Shown piece after piece: positions 8,758-17,687 of a DNA stretch of 64,000 bases (positions are counted from its first letter, which is position 1; every line of letters starts with the position of its first letter). The position numbers and the translations under genes are program-made. Below the pieces are notes generated by a model that saw nothing but the letters and a program-made list of their open reading frames with translations, did no database searches and was not told where the DNA came from. The DNA lies in assembly GCF_002305875.1 (NCBI RefSeq), contig NZ_CP022098.1, positions 4,774,001-4,838,000 on the forward strand, written 5' to 3'. Source of the stretch: Cystobacter fuscus. Its GTDB lineage: Bacteria; Myxococcota; Myxococcia; Myxococcales; Myxococcaceae.

Positions 8758-10413
8758 ATGTTCATGACGCAACAGCACCGAAGTCCTGGGGCGGGGGAGG
8801 GCGGCGGCACGCAGCTCGAGGCTCGGAAGAAGGCGGGGGGCGCGCCACCCTGGGCGCCGGCCGGGGCCCTCTGGCTCATTGTCCTGATTTTCCATGCGGC
8901 CTGCGCGTCGCGGGGGCCCGCGTCAAGCAGGGGGACCGGGGGCGGCCGGGCCGGTGACGAGGCCGCGGAGAGCGAGGCGCGAGCGGCGCCGAGGGAGCTG
9001 CAGCCGGTGCTGGTGGTGTACGCGGCCGAGGTGGAGGCGCGCGGCAGCACGCGGGTGGTGGCCGTCACGCGGGAGGAGTACCAACGCGCGGTGGCGCGAC
9101 TCCTCCAGCACCACCAGGTGCACGGGACGCCCCAGGAGGCCGCTCAGGGGCTGCTCCAGGCCATGCCCGAGGAGGAACTGCTGGCCGAGGTGTACCGGGA
9201 CAAGGTCCTCACCCTGGTGCCGCTCAACGACAAGGGTTCGCTCGTCCCCGAGGCCGAGGCGGCGCTCAAGGCGAAGTACCTCCGGTGGTGTCAGCCACGG
9301 GGCGGCGGTGACTGCTTGGGCCTCTTCACGGATGGGCCCTACCTGCGCACGGACGACAGGCGCACCCTGGCGCTCGCGCTGGCCTTCGGCGGCGTGCTCG
9401 ACGAGACGCGAGCGGCCCTCGGACGCGAGCTCAGCCCGCGGGCGCTGCTCTCCTCCCTGGTGTGGGCCGCGGGCCTGTACCTGGCCCTCTGGCTGCTACC
9501 CGAGCCGAGCACGAAGGCGGCGGCGGCCGCGCTGTCGGTGGTGCTGCTGGCCTGGCTGGGAGTGGACGCCCTGTGGGGCCTCATGGATGGGTGGGCCCGC
9601 ATGGCGCACGCGGCGCACGAGGCCAGCACGTTCGAGGAGCTGCGCGACGCCGGCGAGGCCTTCGGCAAGCGCATAGGCACGGACGCGGCCCGGGCCCTCA
9701 TTCTCGGGGTGGCCACCCTCACTGGGCGGACCCTGGGCGAGGTAGCCACGCACGTGCGCTCGCTGCCGAGGTTCAATCAGGTGCAGGCCCAGTGGGCGGC
9801 CCAGGGAATGGAAGGCTCGGTGGCCGTGGCCATGGAGGAGGCCGCCGCGGTGGAGGTGGTGGTGGAGCAGAGCCGCGCCCTCGTCGTCCTCACCTCCCCG
9901 CAGGCGCCTGTGGCCATCAACGTCCTGACGAGGAGCGGAGGCTCGGGAGCGGGAAGAGGGAACTCGGGCACCGTGGCCATCCAGCACCGCGGGGGCAACA
10001 AGCAAGTCATCCTCAGCAGCGGGGAGCGCTGGCACCTCCCGCGCGGGAAGAGCTACAGGGACATTCCGGGGGAGGACCGGCTCGGCGACGAGCTGCAGGC
10101 GGCCGTGAAGGAGGTGGTGGCGGGGTGGTCGCCGGCGAAGCTTAGAAGGGAGGAGCAAGAGGCCATTAGGGATATGCTCCGGCGCGGTCTTGAGCATCGA
10201 GCGAATCTGCTCGAGCGTCAGGCGCGAGGGCGCTGGGTTGAATCCCAGATGAAGTTGCGGTTCCCGGGCCTGTCGTGGAACAGCCGGGGTGTCGACATCA
10301 CGGGCCCGGGTGGACAGAGTTACCATTACGAAATCCTGTCCGGCACCGAGTCGAACTTCGCGCTGCACGGGCGGCGGATGGCGAGCACCTTCTTCCGCAT
10401 GATCTTCTTCTGA
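8758..10413 (+). CDS. SitA-like polymorphic toxin lipoprotein
   Basis: A 551-residue protein resembling the SitA5-type toxins that myxobacteria transfer by TraA/TraB-dependent outer-membrane exchange. It has a long N-region, a hydrophobic stretch (LWLIVLIF, ~38-45) and a Cys at residue 49 preceded by HAA, an imperfect lipobox. Two hydrophobic segments (SLVWAAGLYLALWLLPE and ALSVVLLAWLGVDALWGL, ~235-285) and the following region are the conserved SitA delivery part. The C-terminal ~100 residues, ending ...YHYEILSGTESNF...RRMASTFFRMIFF, are the candidate toxin, possibly a nuclease fold (inference). Starts at 8758 and 8764 are both possible; GGGGGCGG lies just upstream. The immunity gene follows after 7 bases. 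The TraA/TraB exchange machinery is not in this window. Confidence 0.8.
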   Translation: MFMTQQHRSPGAGEGGGTQLEARKKAGGAPPWAPAGALWLIVLIFHAACASRGPASSRGTGGGRAGDEAAESEARAAPRELQPVLVVYAAEVEARGSTRVVAVTREEYQRAVARLLQHHQVHGTPQEAAQGLLQAMPEEELLAEVYRDKVLTLVPLNDKGSLVPEAEAALKAKYLRWCQPRGGGDCLGLFTDGPYLRTDDRRTLALALAFGGVLDETRAALGRELSPRALLSSLVWAAGLYLALWLLPEPSTKAAAAALSVVLLAWLGVDALWGLMDGWARMAHAAHEASTFEELRDAGEAFGKRIGTDAARALILGVATLTGRTLGEVATHVRSLPRFNQVQAQWAAQGMEGSVAVAMEEAAAVEVVVEQSRALVVLTSPQAPVAINVLTRSGGSGAGRGNSGTVAIQHRGGNKQVILSSGERWHLPRGKSYRDIPGEDRLGDELQAAVKEVVAGWSPAKLRREEQEAIRDMLRRGLEHRANLLERQARGRWVESQMKLRFPGLSWNSRGVDITGPGGQSYHYEILSGTESNFALHGRRMASTFFRMIFF

Positions 10414-10420
10414 GGCCCGA

Positions 10421-11041
10421 GTGACTCCCAACATCCACTACGAAAAGCGAGAGATTGGCGGCGAGCGGCTGGAGCTGAAGAAGGGCCCGATCTACTGGCT
10501 CGGCCCGGACCTCACGGTGCGCGACTCCACTGTCATCATCAGTGCGGCTGGGCGCTCGCTGGTGCCCCTGGGGGGGCAGTTCATCAACTGCACCATCCAG
10601 GCGAAAGGCCAGTTGAAGGGCGTGGTGTGGGCGCAGATGATGTTCAAGGGGTGTCGATTCAAGGGCTGTTTCAGGGGCAACGAGTTCGGGTTCCGCGAGG
10701 CCCTTGTTGACACGTCGCGGTTCAAGCCGGGCGGGATCGAGGACTGCGACTTCTCCGAGGCCGAGCTCCATGCGGTTGGCTTCAACGGTTGTGACATGAG
10801 CACCATCCGCCTACCACGGTGGCCGTGCTTCACCTTCGTGGATCCAGTCAGGCACGCGACGGCGCTGCGGCAGCACGCATGGCCGGGGCTGTTCGGCAAG
10901 GTCACAGTCGAGGTCGCGTGCGATTCGCCCGCAGGCTCAGTCGCGGTGACGTGGCACGCACCCACCGTGGCCGAGAAGATGGAGACGACGGTGGAGGAAC
11001 TGCGCGCCGCGCTGGAGACGGCCCCGGGGATCTTCATGTAG
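10421..11041 (+). CDS. putative immunity protein for the SitA-like toxin (SitI)
   Basis: A 206-residue protein with no signal peptide, so probably cytoplasmic. The middle region shows loose pentapeptide-like strands (GQFINCTIQAKGQLKG, MMFKGCRFKGCFRGNEFG), which suggests a small right-handed beta-helix, followed by a mixed C-terminal domain. The GTG start is 7 bases after the toxin stop, with TGAGG 5 bases before it, so translation is likely coupled, as expected for toxin and antidote. Specific binding to the toxin C-terminus is inferred from position and from the known SitA-SitI gene order, not from a recognised domain. Base composition is slightly less GC-rich than its neighbours. Confidence 0.68.
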   Translation: MTPNIHYEKREIGGERLELKKGPIYWLGPDLTVRDSTVIISAAGRSLVPLGGQFINCTIQAKGQLKGVVWAQMMFKGCRFKGCFRGNEFGFREALVDTSRFKPGGIEDCDFSEAELHAVGFNGCDMSTIRLPRWPCFTFVDPVRHATALRQHAWPGLFGKVTVEVACDSPAGSVAVTWHAPTVAEKMETTVEELRAALETAPGIFM

Positions 11042-11076
11042 GGCGAGGCTCCAGCTCGCGCAGGGACGAAAGAAAA

Positions 11077-11106
11077 CCCCGGCCCGAGGAGACCTCGGAA
11101 CCGGGG
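11077..11106. terminator. hairpin after the immunity gene
   Basis: CCCCGG-C-CCGAGG-AGA-CCTCGG-AA-CCGGGG forms a 12-bp stem interrupted by a 1x2 bulge, with a three-base loop. It lies 36 bases after the immunity stop. An A-rich run (GAAAGAAAA) precedes it, which on the minus strand becomes a T-rich tail, so it could stop transcription from either side. Confidence 0.5.
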
Positions 11107-11143
11107 CTGTCGTCGCAGTGCGTTTAGGTGGTGGAACCCCGTA

Positions 11144-11564
11144 CCAGTTCACCTCACGAGCGACGCACCACACACCTCCAGCGATGGGGGAGCGCTGTTG
11201 CCGAGGCTGATGGATGAGCGGCTGGGCCTCACCAGCAAGCTGGCCGGGTGCATCCCCGACGCACGCGACCCGGCGCGGGTGGTGCACTCGCGTCTGGAGC
11301 GGGTGCGCCAGCGCGTCTACCAGATGGCCCTGGGCTACGAAGACTGCAACGACGCGCAAGCCCTGCGTCATGACCCGGCCCTCCAGGTGGCGTGCGACCT
11401 GATGCCGCACAGCGGCTCGCCCCTGTCCTCGCAGCCCACGCTCTGCCGCCTGGAGAACGCCGTGGACGGGCCCCGCTGCTCCTGCGCACGGCCACCTGGC
11501 CGAGACGGCCGAGGTGCGCCTGGTGCCGCGCGCGAGTCGCTGCCATCCAACCCCACGGATTTAG
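11144..11564 (+). pseudogene. IS1380-type transposase remnant, copy 2
   Basis: A second copy of the N-terminal transposase piece, identical to copy 1 over 361 bp. It differs on both sides: upstream it reads PVPVHLTS where copy 1 reads TFPVHLTS, and after HLAETA it continues EVRLVPRASR before a TAG at 11562-11564, instead of stopping at once. The catalytic core is missing here too. With copy 1 it brackets the 2.5-kb toxin/immunity cassette. From 11565 to 11728 I see nothing beyond the L,D-transpeptidase leader. Confidence 0.7.
11150..11510 (+). repeat. 361-bp direct repeat, right copy
   Basis: Direct-orientation duplicate of 8245-8605 (offset 2,905 bp), lying inside transposase remnant 2. No flanking target-site duplication or terminal inverted repeat was recognised, so the pair is better seen as residual IS sequence kept similar by recombination than as an active composite transposon. 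Confidence 0.9.
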
Positions 11565-11728
11565 TTCCCCTTTGCCAACCCGACTGCCGCTCACCTGACA
11601 GATAGGGGCAACGAGCCAGCTCGTGCCCCCTGGGTCTGCCCACGGCCCCTTCGCGGCTTCTCGCCATGCCCTGGTGAATATCCGGGCTAGGCTCGAGGGC
11701 GTCCACTCTCTTCTGAACGAGGTGCTCC

Positions 11729-12604
11729 ATGCCCACGGATTCCGCTGGTTCCTCGACGCCCCCCGCCGCCGCGCCCGCCGCCGGTGCGGGCGGTCAGGCC
11801 CCCTTGCTCAACGCGCGCTTCGCCCCCGTGCCGGAGCTGGCGGGGGTGCTCGCCGGCCAGCCTCCGCTCGGGAAGGGCTCGAAGGGGGCGGGCGTGCGCG
11901 CCGTGCAGCAGGCCCTGCTCGACATGGGCTTCAGCGTCCCCGGGGGCGGCGCGGATGGCATCTTCGGCGCGCAGTCGGCCAAGGCCGTGCGCAACTTCCA
12001 GGTGCATGCCCGCTCGGCCCATTCCGGGGTGCAGCCCACCGGCACCGTGGACACCGCCACCCTGCGCGCCCTCGATGCGCTCGCCCCGGCGCCGGGACAG
12101 CGCGGCCAGACGCAGCATCTGCCCCCGCCCCAGTACAAGGGCACGCCCGTGCGCGTGGTGGTGGTGAAGGACGAGCACCGCACCTTCCTCTTCGACGTCC
12201 AGGGCCGGCTCCAGTCCATCTTCGGCAACGCCGTGGGCACGGGCACCACCCGGACCGACTCCGGCCTGAAGAAGGTGACGGGCAAGCTCAACGAGGCCCA
12301 GTCGATCGATCTCGGCAAGAAGCTGTGGGGTGGCCCCGTCTTCGGGCCGCGCATCATCGATCTCTCGTGGGCCGATGGCTCCCGCTCGGGCGAGGAGCTG
12401 CATGGCACCAGCGCTCCCGCCCAGCTCGGGGAGGATGTCTCGCACGGGTGCGTTCGCCACGACAACGCCGACATCATCGTCCTCTCCGACGCCCTGAAGG
12501 TCGGCGACATGGTGGCCGTGGTCGACAGCATCACCGATTCGAACCTGGGAACCCCGCCTGCTGCTCCGCCCGACCTCTCGGGAGCGGTGGCCTCACGCAA
12601 GTAG
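11729..12604 (+). CDS. L,D-transpeptidase with peptidoglycan-binding domain
   Basis: A 291-residue protein. After a Pro/Ala-rich start comes a PG_binding_1 domain (~45-115: GKGSKGAGVRAVQQALLDMGF, DGIFGAQSAKAVRNFQ), then a YkuD-type catalytic domain (~145-270) with HGTSAP and the active-site motif SHGCVRHDNAD, with Cys241 as nucleophile and His239. Family enzymes make 3-3 peptidoglycan cross-links or attach proteins to the wall. No clear signal peptide is visible at the chosen ATG, which is preceded by GAGGTG; export may use another route, or the substrate may be met outside the normal cell wall. The gene is convergent with the CHAT-WD40 gene, and their 3' ends overlap by 12 bases. Confidence 0.86.
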   Translation: MPTDSAGSSTPPAAAPAAGAGGQAPLLNARFAPVPELAGVLAGQPPLGKGSKGAGVRAVQQALLDMGFSVPGGGADGIFGAQSAKAVRNFQVHARSAHSGVQPTGTVDTATLRALDALAPAPGQRGQTQHLPPPQYKGTPVRVVVVKDEHRTFLFDVQGRLQSIFGNAVGTGTTRTDSGLKKVTGKLNEAQSIDLGKKLWGGPVFGPRIIDLSWADGSRSGEELHGTSAPAQLGEDVSHGCVRHDNADIIVLSDALKVGDMVAVVDSITDSNLGTPPAAPPDLSGAVASRK

Positions 12605-15600
12605 CCCGGCGTCCCTCTCGGTGTGGCGCCCCCGCGCCTGCTCGTCACGGGCATGGGCCTCGCGCGCTTCCTCGGGGCGCTCGCCCAGGTAGCGCTGGCG
12701 CTGCCGTACCTCCAGGCTCGCGCTGGTCAGTTGGCGCAGGCGCTCGCGCAGCGTCTCCACCCCCAGCCCCCACACCCGCACGGAGCCATCGTTCAGGGCA
12801 ATCGCCAACACGTCGCCCCCAGGGCTGAAGGCCGTCACCGTCACCTGCTCCCCGTGACCGGTGAGCACCAGGGGCTCGCCGCTCCCATCCGCGGGCCACA
12901 CCCGCACCGTTCCGTCCCCCGAGGCCGTCACCACCCGCGTGCCTCGGGGATCGAACCGGGCGGTGTGTCCTCGGAGGACCACCGTTTCCTCCACCGCCTC
13001 GGCGGACCACACCCGCACCGTCTTGTCCAGGGAGGCGGTCAACACCCGCGCCCCGTGTGGGCTGAACTCCGCGCTCACCACCGCCTGCTCATGCCCCTCG
13101 AGCACCACCGGCTCGCCGAGCCCGTCCGCGCGCCATAGCCGCGCCGTCCCGTCATCCGAGGCCGTCACCACCCGCGCTCCGTCCGGGCTGAAGGCCGCCG
13201 CCACCACCCGGGCCGAGTGCCCGTGGAGCACCACCGGCTCGCCGAGCCCATCCGTGCGCCACACCCGGGCCGTCCCATCATCCGAGGCCGTCACCACGCT
13301 CGTCCCGTCCGGGCTGAAGGCCGCGCTCCGGAGGTAGCTCGTGTGCCCGTGGAGCACCACCGGCTCGCCGAGCCCATCCGCGCGCCACATCCGGGCCGTC
13401 CCATCCCACGAGGCCGTCACCACGCGCTCCCCGTCCGGGCTGAAGGCCGCCGTCACCACCCGGCCCGTGTGGCCGTGGAGCACCATCGGCTCGCCGCGCC
13501 CGTCCGTGCGCCACAGCCGGGCCGTCCCATCATCCGAGGCCGTCACCACGCGCTCTCCGTCTGGAGCAAAGGCGACCGTCCGGATCTCCGCCCCATGCCC
13601 CTTGAGCAGCACTGGCTCCGTGCCACCGCTCAGCCACCACACCCCCGCCGTGCCATCCGCATACGCGGTCGCGAGCCTCTCTCCGCGAGGGCTGAAGGCC
13701 AGGGCTCGCACCGTGCCCGCACGGCGAGGCAGCGTGAGTGCACGCGGCTGGGCTCGCCAGCGCCACACGCGCGCACTTCCATCCCGGGAGGCCGTCACCA
13801 CCCTTTCCCCGTCCGCACTGAAGCTCGCGGACAGCACCTCGTCCGTGTGCCCCAGCAGCTCCGTGGTCGGACCCGTCCCGTCCGTGTGCCGCACCCGCGC
13901 CCTGCCGTCCCGAGAGGCCGTCACCACCCATCGGCCATCCGGGCTGAAGGCCACCGAGAGGGACTCCCTGGTGTCTCCCGCGAGCCTCATCCCCTCGCCT
14001 TTGCCGTCCGCCCGCCACAGGCAAACCGATCCATCCGCATGCGCGCTCGCCACCAGCCCTCCTTCTGGGCTGAAGGCCACCGCGTTGACGATGCCGGAGT
14101 CGCTGTGCTGCACGCTGGGCACCTCCTGCCCATCCGCGCACCACACCCGCACCGCTCCATCCACCGAGGCCGTGGCCACCCGCTCCCCGTCCGGGCTGAA
14201 GACCGCGGCCCGCACGTCGCCGGGGTGGAAGAGCACGGCCAGCTCGCCCCGTCCATCCGCGTGCCATACCCGCGCCGTCCAGTCTCGCGACGCCGTCACC
14301 ACGCGCTGCCCATCCGGACTGAAGGCCGCCGTCACCACGCCCTGCTCGTGGCCTCGGAGCACCACGGGCACTCCTGTTCCATCCGCGCGCCACACCCGCG
14401 CCGTCCCATCCCGTGACGCCGTCACCACCCACCGGCCATCCGGGCTGAAGGCCACGGCCAGCACCTCGCCCATGTGCCCCGCGAGCAGCTCCGCACCCGA
14501 GTCGCCCTCCACCCACCACACCCGGGCGGTGTGATCCGCCGAGGCCGTCACCACCCGCCGCCCATCCGGGCTGAAGGCCACGGCCAGCACCTCTCCGCCG
14601 TGTCCCTCGAGCACCCGCGGCATGCCGGTGCCATCCGCGCGCCACACCCGCGCCGTCCCGTCCCGCGACGCCGTCACCACCCACCGGCCATCCGCGCTGA
14701 TCGCCGCCGCGCGCACCGGCCCCCGGTGGCCCCGCAGCACCGCCGAGGCGAGCGGCTGCTGGAGCACCTCCAGCGCCGTCTGCGTCCACGCCAGGTGTTG
14801 TTCGGGCTCGCGCACCTCCAGCAGCACCAGCAGGGCCGCCGTGGGATCCTCCCCACGCAGCTTGTCCGCCACGATCAGCCGGGCGAAGTCCCGCAGCCGC
14901 TCCTGGTACGCGCGCTCCTCCCACGCCAGGCGCTCCGCCCGCTCCCAGCTCGCACCGAGGAACAGGTGCACCCGCTCGTCCAGCTCGTCCGGGTGGGCCT
15001 GCTGGAATTCCAGGGCGTCCTCCAGCCGCCGGCCGCGCAGCAGGTAGTCCTCCGCGTGCGCCGACTCCCCGTGGGCACGCCACGCCTCCGCCGCCGCGCG
15101 CAGCTCGAGCTTCCTGCGCCGGCGCTCCTGGCCATCCCGGATCCACTCGGCCAGGGGCAGCCAGTGGCGCAACAGCGCCTCGTGGGCCACCTCGATGGAG
15201 ACCTCGCCCCCTTCCGCGCCACCACCGAGCACCAGCACCCGGCTCTCCACGAGCCGCCCCAGCACGGTGTCGAAGGCGCGGCGCGCTCGCTCCTCGAGGG
15301 GACGCACCTGCTCGCGTTCCACGCGCTGGCAGGTGAAAGGGGCCGCGCCCTGGCGCACGTCCACCAGCTCCATCAGGAGCCGGCGCAGCTGGTGTCGCTC
15401 GTCCTCGTCCAGCCCCAGGTACAGCCGATCCAACTCCTGCGCGAGCGCCCCGGCCACTCCGCCCAGGGCCTCGTAGGCGCCGTGCTTGAGCCATCTCCCC
15501 TCACGCAGGCGCCACAGCCGCTCCAGCGCATGGGCCAGCAGGGGCAGGGCTCCCGGCTGGCGCTCCACCTCCCGCAGGAGCCGCTCCGTCAGCCCTTCCT

Positions 15601-17304
15601 CCAGCCGCAAGCCCTGCCGCCGCGCGGGGTACTCGATGGCCTCGCGCAGCTCACCCACCGTCATCTCCGGCACCAGCAGCAGGCGCTCGCCCTCGAAGAG
15701 CACCGCGTCCAGCCGCGGCCCGCTCTCCCCCAGCCGCACCTCCGCGCAGCGTCCCAGGTAGTCCATCCGCAGCGTGGCGAGCACCACCGTGCCCCGCTCG
15801 GGCTCCCGCGAGGACTCCCACAGCGCACACAGCAGCTCCATGCGCTCGTCCTCACCCAGCCGGGTGAAGGCCTCGTCCAGCGGGTCCACCACCAGGAGCT
15901 TGCGCTTGCCCGGGGAGGCTCGCGCCGAACGCACCACCTCCAGCGCGCCGGTCTCGCCCGCGCGCACCCACGTGAGCTCCCAACGCTCGGGGGACAGCGC
16001 CGGCAGCAGCCCCGCCCGGAGCAGCGAGGACTTGCCACTTCCGGAGGCGCCGGCGAGGACCAGGAAGGAGGAGAAGCGCCCCTCCGCGGCGGCCTCCATC
16101 CGCTGGAGCAGTGTCTGGCGGAGCGGACCGCGGCCGAAGAAGCGCCGGTGGTCTCCCGGCTCGAAGGGCCGCAGGCCGCAATACGGAGGGAAGATGAAGG
16201 GGCGCAGGTCCGGCCCGTCACCCGCGCGGGCGTAGAGTTGGAGCGAGGCCCCATCCATTCGAGCCCCCTCGAGCCGCAGGGCCTTGCGCGCCTCGGCCAG
16301 TGCCTGCTCCAGCGAGGTGTGGTGCCCGAGCAGCTCGCCATAGAGCGCGCGGGTGAGGATGACGGAGCCCGCCGTGGACAGTGGCAGCCGGGAGGCGACC
16401 ACCGCGGAGAGTCCCGCGCGGTGAAGCTCGCGGGCGGGGCTGCCCAGGTGTTTGCCTGGGAGCCCCGTGTCGCCCCCACGGCAGGCGGACAGCACCACCA
16501 TGCGGATCCTCCCGGCGTGCGGCTCGAGCGCGGCCCGGAGCGTGGCGGCGTCCACCACGTGCGGCTCTCCTTCCCTCCACGAGGAGTTCCAGGCGAGGCC
16601 GTACGCCCCGGGCTCCGAGGGGACGCCATGACACAGCAGGTGGAGTGCGGCGAGCGGCTCCTCACGCTCCCGCAGGGCCCGCTCGAGCGAGGCGAGGCTC
16701 ACCTGGGGGAGTACGTCCCGGCGCGGATCGAAGTCATACCCGGCACGGGCGCAGGCCTCGGCGAGGGCGCGCTGGTGCGCCGCGGCGGGCACGTCCCCCG
16801 CCCAGGCGAAGAGGATGCGGCCTCCCTCGGGCGGGGGAGAGGAGATGGGGGCGCGGTCCGCGTCCCGGGTCGCTCGTAGCACAGGGTGCAGCCCGCGAGG
16901 TCGCTCAGCGCCTGGCCGGTGGGCTCCAGCGTGAGCAGCTCCCATGGGAGCGCGCACAGCTCGGCGGGCTCCAGGCGCAGGGTGAGTCGCACCGGCTGGC
17001 CCGCCTCCAGCGCCCGCCGCAGCCGTTGCTCGTCCTCGGCCCAACCCAGGGGCGCGAGGAAGGCGCGCAGCAGCTCCCCGAGCCGCTGGGCGGCGTTGGG
17101 GCTGGGGTGGCTGGAGCCCAGGCTGGCCAGGTCCTCCAGGGCGTGCTCCCAGGCAAAGGAGGCTCGCGCGGAGGTGCCCTCCTCGCGCAGGCGCAGGTAG
17201 TCGCGCGGCTGGAAGAGGAAGCGGTCGGCGTCGCGCATGCGCTCGACGGAGACGAGGTGGAGCGTGAGTTCCAGCGGGCCGGGGGCCTCGAGGTGCGCGA
17301 TCAC
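12593..17304 (-). CDS. CHAT peptidase - STAND NTPase - 16x WD40 protein, frame broken near 5' end
   Basis: The encoded protein would have ~1,570 residues. The N-terminal CHAT region starts at ATG 17304 (ELTLHLVSVERMRDADRF...LCALPWELLTLEPTG). The CHAT His (LLCHG, codon 16628-16630) and Cys (LSACRGGD, codon 16481-16483) lie in a different frame. A one-base-type shift is therefore needed at about 16815-16865, near a GGGGG run at 16833-16837. An nSTAND1 NTPase follows (Walker A GASGSGKSS, about 16028-16052), then 16 WD40 repeats (about 12640-14740). Repeat 15 lacks about 8 residues. CHAT proteins are caspase-like Cys proteases; STAND-WD40 proteins act as sensors that oligomerise. It may be a pseudogene, a sequencing error or a recoded gene. 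The apparent extension of the downstream frame up to 17380 is low-complexity shadow. Confidence 0.82.
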
Positions 17305-17687
17305 GGCTCAGCCCACGTGCGGCCATTCGTGGAAGTAACGCCGGTACAGCTCGCTCTCCTCCGGGCAGACATCCCCACATCCGCTTTCCGGGCCAGGTAC
17401 ACCCCCCCGCCCGCCTGCACCGTCCCGCCCACCGTATACAGGCGCGTGTCGCTCACGTCCCGAGTATCCGCCAGGCCCTACCCATGCGTCCCTCTTTATT
17501 TCGGAGCGTTCCTTCGCCTGCCTCGTGTCTCGCGTGCACGGCGGAGGCGTGCGCGGATTGCCTCCTTGGCGGGTCGGAGCCTTCCTGTTTCTTTTCCCTT
17601 TCGAGCCATGTAAATCCAGAAATACTGTCTAAATACAAAAGAACTGTGTATCCTCCGCCACCGAGCGCTGTTCGGGAGAGCTGGATG
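17305..17687. other. divergent intergenic region with AT-rich patch
   Basis: About 380 bases separate the CHAT-WD40 gene from the hydrolase lipoprotein gene. No gene was recognised. The section 17580-17655 is markedly AT-rich for this genome (CTAAATACAAAAGAACTG and nearby), consistent with a promoter for the lipoprotein gene, but no convincing -35/-10 pair could be assigned. Confidence 0.45.

Noticed and set aside
8239-11564. Active composite transposon
   Set aside because: Both IS pieces lack the catalytic core, and no terminal inverted repeats or target duplications were recognised.
12640-14740. The tandem DNA repeats as a CRISPR-like or noncoding array
   Set aside because: The ~126-base period encodes WD40 blades in one frame; there are no short direct repeats with unique spacers.
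16815-16865. Classic programmed -1 frameshift site in the CHAT gene
   Set aside because: No X XXY YYZ slippery heptamer with a downstream pseudoknot was evident; kept only as an unexplained frame change.
14474-16879. An 801-residue open frame opposite the CHAT-STAND gene
   Set aside because: Arg/Gln/His-rich shadow of the STAND region.
16866-17380. Upstream extension of the downstream CHAT-WD40 frame to 17380
   Set aside because: The translation is Ala/Arg/Pro/Gly filler, while the other frame in the same stretch encodes a recognisable CHAT N-terminus.
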